Source of the DNA: JBAXXL01 sp037127915
Lineage (GTDB): Bacteria; Bacteroidota; Ignavibacteria; Kapaibacteriales; UBA2268
Assembly: GCA_037127915.1 (NCBI GenBank)
Contig: JBAXXL010000021.1
Location: 1 to 64,000 of the forward strand
DNA: 64,000 nucleotides
Direction: 5' to 3'
Every line of letters begins with the position of its first letter. The first letter of the stretch is position 1. Shown piece by piece: positions 7,398 through 16,382 of the stretch. The notes under the pieces were generated by a model. The model did no database searches, was not told the origin of the DNA, and saw nothing but the letters and a program-made list of their open reading frames with translations. The translations under genes were made by a program, and so were the position numbers.

Positions 7398-9734
7398 ATT
7401 GAACACAAAATAAATATCATTATTGTTTTCTGCTGTATTGTTTTTTTTACAGGAGTTCATAGTTTATACTCTGCTGATAAGCTATATCCATCGAAGTTTT
7501 CTAAAATTCAATTCGAAATTTCACGTATTGAAATTCGTGGTAATACATTCTTACCTCAATCTGATTTAGTAATGCTTATAAACTCACATGTTTCCGAACA
7601 GAGTGTACCAAGCGTATTATTGAATTATTACAAAGATAATTCTGATAAAAATCCCGCGACTCCGAAAATTATTAAACGAAATTTGCAAGATATTGTAGAT
7701 AAATATAAATCTCAAGTTAGTTATTATAATCAAACAGTAACCGAGGACGATGCGGCTTCTCTCAGAACATTTTATAATACAAATGGTTACCACGATGTTA
7801 CGGTAAATTACAGCTTTTTTGCCGATACAGTAAGAAAAGAAAATGTTCTACGGTTTGATATTGAAGAAGGACGGCGGTATAAGATTAAAGTAATCAAATA
7901 TCGAGGATTAAGAAGACTGCCGGAGGAAATTAAAGTTAATTTATACAAAGATATGCCAATCCATGTAGATGATTATTTTAATGAAGAACTTGTTTTGCAA
8001 AGTGCTGATATAATTTACTACCGTTTATTAAATTCAGGTTATTTTTATGCAAAATATTATATCAATCCGGTACAGATAGACACTAACTATTTTTATAATT
8101 CACAGACAGTTAGTGATAGTATTCCATCAGCAGGTGCGATAATCGATACTAATCGTTACGGTGATGTAGTGATTATAGAATTCGATACCGGAGAACGCCA
8201 AAGGATTGGCAAGGTATCGTATAAAAATGATAATAGCGGTGGAAGCGGAATAGCAAAGAGTACGAAAGATAAATTCAATCTAATACACACAGGCGATTGG
8301 TTTAATTACGATAATGTCAAACAAACCGAAAGAAATTTTAGTACTTTAGAGATATTTGAAAGAATCAGTATCGATACTATCGCAATTACCGCAAAGGATA
8401 CTTTGAATTATTCAATTTTTACTAAGCTAAGAAATAGAAATAAATTTGATTTTGGATTGTTTGTAAATCATACACCTTCTGATGGATTTATGAATACCGG
8501 TTTCCAAACTAGATATACTTTTTTAAATCCATTCGGTGCGGGCGAAGAGCTTAATTATTATGCAAATATCACCATAAAAAACATTAGTGATTTATTCAGT
8601 AGCCGCAAATTAGAATTTGAAGGTAAATTTGGAACTGTGTTTACTCAACCTCTTCTTTGGGTAATAAAAAAATCACAGGTGGCTTTGGCGGTAAATGTGG
8701 AATACTCCAGAAATAACCTTAACGGGTTTAAAGTTGACCATTGGTTATTACCAAAAGTGAGTTTTCCGATCAAATTACCGCAAGCTCAATTTTTTAACAA
8801 AGTACAATTCGATATTTCTTTGGAAGGCGAAATGCCTATCGATACAGCAAAGGTTTATGGTGATAAATTGAATTATGAACGGAATGCAATTTTTTATAAA
8901 ATTCTTGATAATTATTGGAATTCCTCGACACGTACATCTATTTGGTCAGCCACGGTTATAGGAGGATCTTTCCTTAGCGAACATCGTGACTTTCAGTTAT
9001 CACCAAAAACAGGTAACTTTTCATTGCTAAGTATCGAAGCCGCAGGATTATTGGGCATCGCTGAATATGTGCGTTTACAATTTACCCATTTGCAGTTTTT
9101 CTCAAGACCTTTACATCCAAATAAAGTACATGCTATTAAAGTCAAAGCCGGTATAATAATCAATGATAAAAACTCTACAAATAAATATGTTCCGTTTGAA
9201 AAGCAGTTTTTCTGCGGAGGTGCAAATTCGAATCGTGGATGGATTGCCCGACGACTACATTCATCAAATATTCGACCGGTGAAAGACAATCAAGCTCAAC
9301 CTGATAGCGTAATGAATCTTAATGATTATGAATTGTTTTCAAATATTTATGGTAGTGCTGGTCTGTTCGAATTGAGTTATGAGTACCGCTACAATATTAA
9401 AGCTCCAAACGGTATTTCTCGGGTAGTAGCGGATCAATTATCAAGCTTTGGATTAGTTGCTTTTTGTGATATAGGTAACGCCTATAGCTGGTTTTTTGAT
9501 AAAAAGGATAAACCTATATCGTTTTCTATTTCTGATATGGGAAAATTCTTTGTAAATAACTTAGCGGTTTCGATGGGTTTTGGCTTAAGATATGAAACTC
9601 CAATAGGTCCAATAAGGTTAGATTTCGGTTTTCCGATATATGGACCGGTAACCGGTAAACCAAATTTCATTCTAAATCGTTACTATGTTTTGGAGGATGT
9701 TGCAATTCATTTTGGAATTGGACATTCTTTCTAA
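7398..9734 (+). CDS. Omp85/BamA-like outer membrane protein (POTRA + barrel), ATT start
   Basis: About 778 residues. The first ATG in frame (7572) would cut the first POTRA domain and leave no signal peptide. The open frame extends upstream without ATG, GTG or TTG to a stop at 7374-7376; an ATT at 7398, nine bases after an AAAGGA, gives a good signal peptide (hydrophobic IIIVFCCIVFF) followed by ISRIEIRGNTFL, a typical POTRA opening. Further POTRA-like strands (VLRFDIEEGRRYKI, VVIEFDTGERQRIG) precede a C-terminal beta barrel with RGWIARR (the conserved RGY/RGW loop motif), VDxG-like VAFCDIGNAYSW and GFGLRYETPIGPIRLDFGFPI, all hallmarks of the Omp85 superfamily. The final Phe is also typical. 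It inserts or secretes proteins at the outer membrane; whether it is BamA or a TamA-like paralogue cannot be settled here. Confidence 0.85.
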   Translation: MEHKINIIIVFCCIVFFTGVHSLYSADKLYPSKFSKIQFEISRIEIRGNTFLPQSDLVMLINSHVSEQSVPSVLLNYYKDNSDKNPATPKIIKRNLQDIVDKYKSQVSYYNQTVTEDDAASLRTFYNTNGYHDVTVNYSFFADTVRKENVLRFDIEEGRRYKIKVIKYRGLRRLPEEIKVNLYKDMPIHVDDYFNEELVLQSADIIYYRLLNSGYFYAKYYINPVQIDTNYFYNSQTVSDSIPSAGAIIDTNRYGDVVIIEFDTGERQRIGKVSYKNDNSGGSGIAKSTKDKFNLIHTGDWFNYDNVKQTERNFSTLEIFERISIDTIAITAKDTLNYSIFTKLRNRNKFDFGLFVNHTPSDGFMNTGFQTRYTFLNPFGAGEELNYYANITIKNISDLFSSRKLEFEGKFGTVFTQPLLWVIKKSQVALAVNVEYSRNNLNGFKVDHWLLPKVSFPIKLPQAQFFNKVQFDISLEGEMPIDTAKVYGDKLNYERNAIFYKILDNYWNSSTRTSIWSATVIGGSFLSEHRDFQLSPKTGNFSLLSIEAAGLLGIAEYVRLQFTHLQFFSRPLHPNKVHAIKVKAGIIINDKNSTNKYVPFEKQFFCGGANSNRGWIARRLHSSNIRPVKDNQAQPDSVMNLNDYELFSNIYGSAGLFELSYEYRYNIKAPNGISRVVADQLSSFGLVAFCDIGNAYSWFFDKKDKPISFSISDMGKFFVNNLAVSMGFGLRYETPIGPIRLDFGFPIYGPVTGKPNFILNRYYVLEDVAIHFGIGHSF

Positions 9735-9756
9735 TTCTTGCTTTTATTAATATAAA

Positions 9757-10269
9757 ATGGAAAATATGGAAAGAGAATATTATACTGAAAATTCTGAAGA
9801 TTTAGCATTATCTTGTGCCAGAGCGGCACTCGAAAAAATCGCTAAAGATGTTATAATCATTGATATATCTGAAATAGAATTTGCAGTAACTGACTATTTT
9901 GTAATATGCGGTTGTGAATCGGAATCTCAATTAGTGGCCATAGTTGATAATATTCAGCGCGAGATGAAGGACGAAGGTTACGGAAGACCTCGCATTGAAG
10001 GAATGGATGCACGCCAATGGGCTTTACTCGATTATTTTAACGTCGTTGTACATGTGATGCTCACGCCAATACGCTCTTTTTACAAATTAGAGAAACTTTG
10101 GGCTGATGGTAGATTCTTTATTTTAGATGAAAAAGGACTACCAATTGGATTCCCTACCAGCGATATTCCAAAATTATATGTAGCAACAGAGATTTTAGAA
10201 CCGGCTGTTAATGAAGAAATATGGGATTTTGATGACGAAGGACCTGACGAAAATATCAAACTTATTTAG
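9757..10269 (+). CDS. rsfS: Ribosomal silencing factor RsfS
   Basis: 170 residues of the RsfS/YbeB/Iojap family. The conserved core is clear: DVIIIDISEIEFAVTDYFVIC (about 32-52), then GYGRPRIEGMDARQWALLDYFNVVVHV with the W-x-L-x-D-(Y/F)-x-x-V-x-H pattern, and FYKLEKLW. It binds ribosomal protein L14 on the 50S subunit and blocks subunit joining in poor conditions. A second Met (9766) is an alternative start. The ~45-residue acidic C-terminal extension is longer than usual and its DNA overlaps the start of pgsA. Confidence 0.93.
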   Translation: MENMEREYYTENSEDLALSCARAALEKIAKDVIIIDISEIEFAVTDYFVICGCESESQLVAIVDNIQREMKDEGYGRPRIEGMDARQWALLDYFNVVVHVMLTPIRSFYKLEKLWADGRFFILDEKGLPIGFPTSDIPKLYVATEILEPAVNEEIWDFDDEGPDENIKLI

Positions 10270-10774
10270 CCTTCTTCGGATTGTTCTAGCGATTCCAATA
10301 TTTTTTGGCGTTATGAACGACGAAAAGCTAATTACAACTGCTATGATTTTTGTAGCGGGTTTTTCCGATTGGGCTGATGGGTATTTCGCACGTAAGAGAA
10401 ATGAAATTTCAGAACTAGGAAAAATCTTGGATCCAATTGGAGATAAGCTATGCTTAGCCGCCTTGATAATCCCTATGATAATTACCGGTTATATACCTTT
10501 GTGGTTTGCTATTATTGCCTTGGGACGTGATGCCCTTATAATAATTGGCGGACTATATATTCAGCGAAAGAAGGGTTTTGTGATTCCTTCGATTATGATA
10601 GGAAAAATCACTTTTATTGTGCTGGGTTGTGTTGTATTAGGGGCGTTTTTAAAAATACCTTATTTTAATATGATAGGATATCCCATAGCAACTGTTTTTA
10701 TTATAGTTTCTTTTGTAGTTTATTTGCTAAGAGCAGTAAATTTTTTAAAGAATTCGAACATAGATAATGTATAA
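10232..10774 (+). CDS. pgsA: CDP-alcohol phosphatidyltransferase, PgsA type
   Basis: About 180 residues with several membrane helices. The CDP-alcohol phosphotransferase signature DG(x2)AR(x8)G(x3)D(x3)D is present as DGYFARKRNEISELGK followed by ILDPIGDK (about 45-70). It likely condenses CDP-diacylglycerol with glycerol 3-phosphate, the first step to phosphatidylglycerol, in the inner membrane. ATG 10232 is preferred over ATG 10211 because the family normally begins just before NLxSLLRI; both overlap rsfS, which implies translational coupling. The polar head acceptor is inferred from closest resemblance. Confidence 0.85.
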   Translation: MTKDLTKISNLFSLLRIVLAIPIFFGVMNDEKLITTAMIFVAGFSDWADGYFARKRNEISELGKILDPIGDKLCLAALIIPMIITGYIPLWFAIIALGRDALIIIGGLYIQRKKGFVIPSIMIGKITFIVLGCVVLGAFLKIPYFNMIGYPIATVFIIVSFVVYLLRAVNFLKNSNIDNV

Positions 10775-10776
10775 TT

Positions 10777-10806
10777 TTGTATTAAGAAAAATGCTTTGTA
10801 TTTTTG
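10777..10806 (+). promoter_or_regulatory. Bacteroidota-type promoter for the TPR protein gene
   Basis: TTG (10777-10779), 19 bases, then TATTTTTG (10799-10806): an exact match to the TTG-N19-TAnnTTTG pattern. The ATG of the TPR gene is 46 bases downstream, with AAAGGAATAATT as RBS region. Confidence 0.65.
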
Positions 10807-10852
10807 AATAATATAAACAGCAAAATATTAATTAATTTATAAAGGAATAATT

Positions 10853-12355
10853 ATGAAAAGACTAGGAATAATTTTGTTAATATTAGTTGCAAGTGCGCTA
10901 ATAACACAAGGATTTCAATGTGCTTCTCGAGAGATGACAACAGCCAAAGTTAAATATAAAGTTAAAGATTGGACTGCGGTAAAAGAGGCATTGAATGAAG
11001 AACTGTCTAAACGCCCAACAAATGAAGAAGCCAAAAGAATGTTAGCGGATGTATTAAAAAATCAAAATGATATTCCCGGCTTAATAACATTTATTAAGAA
11101 GAATCAAGCAACGTTTGTTGATCCCGTACAAAAACCTAACTTCCAAGCTTTTGTGTCAAGATTTTGGATGGATTTATTTGATAAAAGTAATAAATACTAT
11201 ATTAAATATGAAAAAGATGCAAACCAAGTATATTTGGATTCTGCAATAATCTGCATGACTTATGTTTATGAATTACGACCAGAACTTGCCGCTGTTAGCT
11301 CTTATATATCAGAGTATTATCGTATAGCAAAGAATGATGCAAAGATGATAGAATTCACCAATAAATATTTCGATGCTTTAAAACCAGATTTGGATTTTGC
11401 CACAAAAAAAGGTTTCCGTTTAAACTCTCCTCGTGGAGAAGTTCTTAGAGCTTTAGGTAAACCTACTTCTACTGAAGCCAAGCGCTCAACCAGGACAGAT
11501 TCAACTTATCTTGATAAATTCAACGTTGATGGAAACGAAGTAATTGTCCACTCAATTTCAAATAAATCGCATACTGCCCAAGTGGACGGATGGCGTACTA
11601 ATGCTCCTGATTATTGGCATCCGGAAGATAAAATACAATTGCTGCCGATAACAATCGAGCCATTTAATTCTTTAATTCTATATTATTATGACAAAGCAGA
11701 TTATACAACGGCACTTGAATGTGCAAAACGTGTTCTGAATATCGTTCCCGATAATAAAAGAATTAATGCTTTGATAATTGAACTTTATCAAAAACTCAAC
11801 AAAGTTGATGACGCTATCGCATCGCTAAATGAGCAATTAGCAAAAGAACCAAAAAACACTTTTGCTTTAGGCCAGTTAGGTGATATTTATCGTGTTACTG
11901 AACAGTATGATAAATCCATCGAAGCTTACAAAAAAGCTATTGAGATTGATCCTAAATTTACCGCAGCCACATTAAACTTGGCAACATCGTATAAAAATAA
12001 AGCCGGCGTTATACAAGCAAAACAAATTCAAGAAAGCGAAAAAGACCCTAAATTCATTTTCAAACCACAGGAATATGAACCATTTCTCGTTGAATCTGCA
12101 AAATATTACACTAAAGTATTGGAAACTCCCGCATTTGAAAATGATCTGGGTGTATATAAAGAACTTATAAACATTTACCTCGTTTTGAATGACAAAGAAA
12201 AACTTGCAAAGGCAGTAACCAAAATTGAAGGTTTAGAAAGTGAAGCAAAGGATAAAGAATTATATTATTTAGACATGCTCAGAATTTACGGTGCTATGAA
12301 GAATACCGAAAAAATGGATGCAACAAAAGCTAAATTAGATGCATTACCAAAATAA
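10853..12355 (+). CDS. Exported TPR-repeat protein
   Basis: 500 residues. The N-terminal hydrophobic signal is followed by GFQC, so it is possibly a lipoprotein with a non-canonical lipobox, otherwise a Sec signal. The body is helical with tetratricopeptide repeats; the clearest are ALGQLGDIYRVTEQYDKSIE followed by AYKKAIEIDPKFTAATLNLA (about residues 340-380). A non-TPR segment with tryptophans lies near 200-255. TPR arrays mediate protein interactions; in this phylum such proteins are often cell-envelope scaffolds. It has its own promoter and is followed by a strong inverted repeat (12397-12426). Confidence 0.75.
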   Translation: MKRLGIILLILVASALITQGFQCASREMTTAKVKYKVKDWTAVKEALNEELSKRPTNEEAKRMLADVLKNQNDIPGLITFIKKNQATFVDPVQKPNFQAFVSRFWMDLFDKSNKYYIKYEKDANQVYLDSAIICMTYVYELRPELAAVSSYISEYYRIAKNDAKMIEFTNKYFDALKPDLDFATKKGFRLNSPRGEVLRALGKPTSTEAKRSTRTDSTYLDKFNVDGNEVIVHSISNKSHTAQVDGWRTNAPDYWHPEDKIQLLPITIEPFNSLILYYYDKADYTTALECAKRVLNIVPDNKRINALIIELYQKLNKVDDAIASLNEQLAKEPKNTFALGQLGDIYRVTEQYDKSIEAYKKAIEIDPKFTAATLNLATSYKNKAGVIQAKQIQESEKDPKFIFKPQEYEPFLVESAKYYTKVLETPAFENDLGVYKELINIYLVLNDKEKLAKAVTKIEGLESEAKDKELYYLDMLRIYGAMKNTEKMDATKAKLDALPK

Positions 12356-12396
12356 TAAACTTTAATAACGTTTGTATTTGTGAAGTGAAGTAATTA

Positions 12397-12426
12397 GTCA
12401 ACCGTAGAGTAATCTCTACGGTTGAC
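12397..12426. repeat. Perfect 13-base inverted repeat between TPR and DUF3467 genes
   Basis: GTCAACCGTAGAG (12397-12409) and its exact complement (12414-12426) enclose a four-base TAAT loop. There is no T-run on either side, so it is a weak candidate terminator; it may be an RNA-processing or REP-type element. Confidence 0.55.
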
Positions 12427-12461
12427 ATATATAAAGAAAATCATTAAATTAAGAGAAAAAA

Positions 12462-12791
12462 ATGGCAGATAAGCAAAACCCAAATCAACCACAACAGATA
12501 AATATTCAACTTTCAGAACAGGAAGCGGAAGGTATTTATTCCAACATGGCTATCATATCGCATTCCAATGCTGAGTTTATTATTGATTTTACACGCATAT
12601 TACCGGGAATCCCAAAAGCGAAAGTTCACGCTCGCATAATTATGACTCCTCAACATGCGAAAATGCTTTTAATGGCTTTAGGCGATAATATTGGAAAATT
12701 CGAAAGTGTGAATGGCGAAATCAAATTAGAAGGTCCACAGACTCATGGTGGGAATTTCCCCGGCTTTTCGAATAATCCGGCAATTAATTAG
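12462..12791 (+). CDS. DUF3467 family protein
   Basis: 109 residues. The stretch EAEGIYSNMAIISHSNAEF (about 21-39), then IDFTRILPGIPKAKVHARII and MTPQHAKMLLMALGDNI, is the DUF3467 pattern. The family is widespread in Bacteroidota and archaea but has no established function. A Gln/Asn/Pro-rich N-terminus is typical. It lies nine bases before the GH57 gene and is probably co-transcribed with it. Confidence 0.85.
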   Translation: MADKQNPNQPQQINIQLSEQEAEGIYSNMAIISHSNAEFIIDFTRILPGIPKAKVHARIIMTPQHAKMLLMALGDNIGKFESVNGEIKLEGPQTHGGNFPGFSNNPAIN

Positions 12792-12800
12792 CAGGGTATC

Positions 12801-14534
12801 ATGTCGTCAGGTAATCTAGTATTAGTACTACATACTCACATGCCCTATGTTATGGGGCATGGAAGTTATCCTCACGGCGAACATTGGCTTTATGAAGCGG
12901 CGGCAGAATGTTATATACCAATGCTGAATATGCTCAATGAAATAGATGATTCTACAAGAAATATCCAAATCACTTTGGATATTTCTCCTATTTTATGCGA
13001 ACAACTCGAAAGTTCAACATTCAAAAAGGGCTTAATAAAATACCTAGATGAAAAAATTATCCTCTCAAAAGAAGACCAAACTAATTTCAAAAAGCAAGAT
13101 TATCCTGAACAACAGGTCAATTTAGCCGAGTTTTGGCAAAAATGGTACTCTGCCAGGAAAGTAGATTTCGTCAAGAAGTACGACAATTCGATTATTAAAG
13201 CATTTAAACTCTTGCAGGATGATGGCAAAGTCGAGATAATGACTTGTGGAGCTACTCACGGATACCTCCCGCTATTAGGATTTGATGAGAGTTGCGAATT
13301 GCAAGTTAAGTTAGCGGTCGAAAATTATAAAAAGCATTTTGGTCGAGCACCGCGCGGAATTTGGTTACCTGAATGTGCTTACCGCCCTGAGTATGCTTGG
13401 CGGACATATTTCCCAATTGATGAATTAAGTTCAGCGCACAAAAGAAAAGGTGTTGAGCAAATTTTGGACAAATACGATTTGAAGTATTTCATATCCGATG
13501 ATAAGTTTATACGCGAATTAAGACCTTTGGGTGCCTACGAGAGTTTTGAAAAAAATAATTTTGTTAGTATAAGTTCGGAAAAATTTATCAGCAAACCTTG
13601 GAATTTCCATAACGATCCGCTCAATTTGTACAATGTAGGTTCAAGCATTGACACTATCGGCGAAGGAACGGCCGCAGTTTTTGCGCGCCATAAAGAACTG
13701 TCGATGCACGTATGGAGCGGGAAAACAGGTTACCCCGGGAATGGAGATTATCTGGATTTCCATAAAAAGCATTTCCCGTCGGCTAACCGCTATTGGCGTA
13801 TAACTGATGTTGCGGCAGATATGGCTTACAAACAATTATATTATCCCGATGCGGTTTGGCAAAAATTGGATATGCAGACAAACCATTTCATTCATCACAT
13901 CGAAAATACTGTAAACTTTTTCAAAAACCAAACTGGAAAGGACGCTACATTAACATTAGCGTTCGACACCGAACTTTTCGGGCATTGGTGGTTCGAAGGA
14001 CCAATGTTTTTGAAATACTTGTTAGAGGGATTACAAGGCTCTCCATGGGTAAATGCAGTGAGCGCCGAAAAGGCTTATTACGATGTGAAGCCAACGGAGG
14101 TTGTTTCTATTAAGGAAGGCTCTTGGGGCGAAAACAATGACCATACCGTTTGGATAAACGAAGAGAACAAATGGGTATGGGAGCGCGAGTACTTTGCGGA
14201 AATTCGTTTCAAAAAGCTAATAGAATTATTTTCTCCAAGCGAAATGAAAAGCACTCAAAAGAGGGTTATGATTCAAGCAATGAAAGAATTATTACTTTTG
14301 CAGTCATCCGATTGGCCATTCTTAATTCATACTGAACAAGCTCGCGATTATGCCGAAATGCGCTTCACAAACCACGAAAGCGATTTCAACCGTTTATGCG
14401 CGATTGCCGAAAATCTCGTAACTACGGGCAAATGGCAATTAAAAGTTGCCGATAAAACATTTCTTGAATCTTGCGAAGAGCGTGATAACATATTCCCTGA
14501 ACTCGAACTTGAATGGTGGGGAATCAGTTCATAA
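12801..14534 (+). CDS. GH57 family 1,4-alpha-glucan branching enzyme (DUF1957 type)
   Basis: 577 residues. The N-terminal GH57 barrel shows LVLVLHTHMPYV (about 6-17), TCGATHGYLPLL, GIWLPECAYRP with the expected nucleophile Glu191, and AFDTELFGHWWFEGP with the acid/base Asp389. The C-terminal helical DUF1957 region includes the tryptophan-rich SWGENNDHTVWINEENKWVW and LLLQSSDWPFL. These are the known motifs of GH57 branching enzymes such as the Thermus and Thermococcus proteins, which make alpha-1,6 branches in glycogen. No glycogen synthase gene lies nearby. The stop codon falls inside a 9-base tandem repeat. Confidence 0.93.
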   Translation: MSSGNLVLVLHTHMPYVMGHGSYPHGEHWLYEAAAECYIPMLNMLNEIDDSTRNIQITLDISPILCEQLESSTFKKGLIKYLDEKIILSKEDQTNFKKQDYPEQQVNLAEFWQKWYSARKVDFVKKYDNSIIKAFKLLQDDGKVEIMTCGATHGYLPLLGFDESCELQVKLAVENYKKHFGRAPRGIWLPECAYRPEYAWRTYFPIDELSSAHKRKGVEQILDKYDLKYFISDDKFIRELRPLGAYESFEKNNFVSISSEKFISKPWNFHNDPLNLYNVGSSIDTIGEGTAAVFARHKELSMHVWSGKTGYPGNGDYLDFHKKHFPSANRYWRITDVAADMAYKQLYYPDAVWQKLDMQTNHFIHHIENTVNFFKNQTGKDATLTLAFDTELFGHWWFEGPMFLKYLLEGLQGSPWVNAVSAEKAYYDVKPTEVVSIKEGSWGENNDHTVWINEENKWVWEREYFAEIRFKKLIELFSPSEMKSTQKRVMIQAMKELLLLQSSDWPFLIHTEQARDYAEMRFTNHESDFNRLCAIAENLVTTGKWQLKVADKTFLESCEERDNIFPELELEWWGISS

Positions 14535-14590
14535 AGTTCATAAAGTTCATAAAGTTCATAAAGTTCATAAAGTTCGTAATGTTCGTAAAG
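14526..14590. repeat. 9-base tandem array (ATAAAGTTC) at a stop codon
   Basis: Five perfect copies of ATAAAGTTC (14531-14575) are followed by a variant copy GTAATGTTC and a partial GTAAAG. The first copy contains the TAA stop of the GH57 gene. Degenerate relatives of the unit occur at the 3' ends of glnS and trmH in this window. Confidence 0.9.
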
Positions 14591-14640
14591 TAAGAAGAAA
14601 ACCCCCTAACCACCTATGAAAAATGGGGAATAACCAAGAA

Positions 14641-14688
14641 GTCATACCTGCGAAAGCAGGTATCCATCTCCGACCAATTTTGAATTTA
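14641..14688. repeat. Dispersed palindromic element, family 2, copy 1
   Basis: TACCTGC-GAAA-GCAGGTA (14645-14662) followed by TCCATCTCCGACC and AATTTTGAATTT. The same order of parts (palindrome, ATCCATCTTCGACCC, AATTTTGAATTTTGAG) occurs in inverted orientation at 37749-37815. Each copy ends next to the 3' end of a minus-strand gene. Confidence 0.7.
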
Positions 14689-14690
14689 CC

Positions 14691-15152
14691 TTACAATCCA
14701 ATCTTCTTTTCCTTAATAATTTTCTCAAGATTAAATTTATATTTATACAAAGTTTCATAGGAAATAAATGTTTCTTTGTCCCCAATTACAAACAATAAAG
14801 TTGGTGTTATTGAAACATTAAATTTGCCGAATTGACCGCCTTTGAGGTTTTTTGGGGGCCATGGGTCCTGCTCTTCAATGAATTCATAGATAATTGGATA
14901 GTCAGGCATTAATTTCGAAATATCGCGTTTTAATATTTTCCTTTGCAATACTTGATTCATAGATCGTGCTATTACAAATATGCTATCAACCTTTTTTTCT
15001 TTTACCAGTGCGTCTGTATAAATTTTAACTGTTTTAAAGCAATCAACACAACAATATGGACCGTAAAATATATAAATTTTATTTTGAGAATTTGCGGTGT
15101 TCACATTAATAACTGCCGAAAATAGAATTAATATTAATACATACCTATTCAT
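14691..15152 (-). CDS. Exported thioredoxin-like protein
   Basis: 153 residues. The signal peptide (about 1-22) is followed by KIYIFYGPYCCVDCF, where strand-turn-CVDC resembles a thioredoxin-fold CxxC active site with an extra Cys before it. VSITPTLLFVIGD near residue 120 fits the cis-Pro strand of thioredoxins. It probably acts as a periplasmic or surface thiol redox protein. Its start overlaps the end of the preceding gene by eight bases, so the two proteins are translationally coupled. Such thioredoxin-like/propeller pairs are common in Bacteroidota, but the partner function is not known. Confidence 0.6.
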   Translation of the reverse strand: MNRYVLILILFSAVINVNTANSQNKIYIFYGPYCCVDCFKTVKIYTDALVKEKKVDSIFVIARSMNQVLQRKILKRDISKLMPDYPIIYEFIEEQDPWPPKNLKGGQFGKFNVSITPTLLFVIGDKETFISYETLYKYKFNLEKIIKEKKIGL

Positions 15153-16362
15153 CTTTTTTCTCTAAATCAAATTTATAAATATATAGAGCAACTCCAAGTT
15201 CTGATTCATCTATTGCCTTTTCGCAGAGTTTCCAAAAATCGCCTAATTTCATATTTTTATATTTTTCATCAAACATATTTAATGCTTTATATTCAATACC
15301 TACTAAATATCCATCATCGAGTACCTTGAAATAACCGCACTGCAGATAGCTGTTATTTAATACTAAATCATCTACCTTATTGTCAGGGGTTTGGATATCT
15401 TCTTTAATTAACATCCATTTTCCTGAAATATTTTTCCATAAATCGAAATGCAAATTCAAAGTTCCATTGATTTCAGGACCTTCCCAAATAACAAGTAATT
15501 TATCAGGTTCTAGAAATTTTATTTCACGGATTTTTGAGGATGCGTAATAATCTTTACTTACGGAGGTAATAATATTATTATATTTCTGTCTATCGTTTGG
15601 AATATTATCTATTTTTTGTTTCATTACTAAAGATAGAGAATCATTCCAAGCACTAATATTATTAACAATTGAATCTTGTAAAATACCATTATTAAATATC
15701 CTTATTTTATAATTCAGAGTTTCGGATATAAAACAAAGGTCATTTTCTAAATCGTAACTAACGAGCTCTTTCGGTTGAAACATTGATAATTCTAGGTATT
15801 CAACATTATATATGTAGTCAATTTTCAAATTATAAGGTTTTTCCAATAGATTTACTTTTCCCATATAAATGTTATTTTTTTGGGTATCAAGATAACTATA
15901 TGTGCTGTTATTTAATAAAACTAACAATTCATTCTTTAGTATGATTTTTTGAAATTGTTGATAATTTTCCAATGAAATTTTATTTTGATAAATATAAATG
16001 TTGTTATCATCTTTTTCAAAAATAAAAATATTAAATTGGGTGAGTATAACTAAATATTTTTCATTTAAAGCAAAATCGTGTACCCTGAATGAACCTTTAG
16101 CTTTCGGATCATTATTATTCTCATTCACATTTGCAAAAATTACAAAATTTGTGTCTTTGCTAAATACGTTAAATTTGAAATTAAGATTGTCTTCTAGTTC
16201 AATATTTTGATTGATAGTGTAAAGATACTTCCCTGATTTATATACAAGCACCTGCGAAATATCAGTATTGGGAATCTCAATGTAGTATTGATATTCTAAG
16301 CAGTCATTCATCGATAAGAGCTTAAGTGAGAGAAACATCGAAAATAAAAATGAGTTTATCAT
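15145..16362 (-). CDS. Exported protein of unknown function, propeller-like
   Basis: 405 residues with a weak N-terminal hydrophobic signal. The body shows repeated beta-strand patterns such as FALNEKYLVILTQFNIFIFEKD and LKNELLVLLNNSTYSYL, LENDLCFISETLNYKIRIF, suggestive of a six-bladed propeller. I recognise no named family. It is the middle gene of a three-gene minus-strand group (16823 to 14691) and overlaps the thioredoxin-like gene by eight bases. Function not assignable. Confidence 0.5.
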   Translation of the reverse strand: MINSFLFSMFLSLKLLSMNDCLEYQYYIEIPNTDISQVLVYKSGKYLYTINQNIELEDNLNFKFNVFSKDTNFVIFANVNENNNDPKAKGSFRVHDFALNEKYLVILTQFNIFIFEKDDNNIYIYQNKISLENYQQFQKIILKNELLVLLNNSTYSYLDTQKNNIYMGKVNLLEKPYNLKIDYIYNVEYLELSMFQPKELVSYDLENDLCFISETLNYKIRIFNNGILQDSIVNNISAWNDSLSLVMKQKIDNIPNDRQKYNNIITSVSKDYYASSKIREIKFLEPDKLLVIWEGPEINGTLNLHFDLWKNISGKWMLIKEDIQTPDNKVDDLVLNNSYLQCGYFKVLDDGYLVGIEYKALNMFDEKYKNMKLGDFWKLCEKAIDESELGVALYIYKFDLEKKDE

Positions 16363-16382
16363 GGTATACTCTGGGTTACATT

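Noticed and set aside
14531..14590. CRISPR-like array
   Set aside because: The 9-base units are directly adjacent without spacers; it is a simple tandem repeat.
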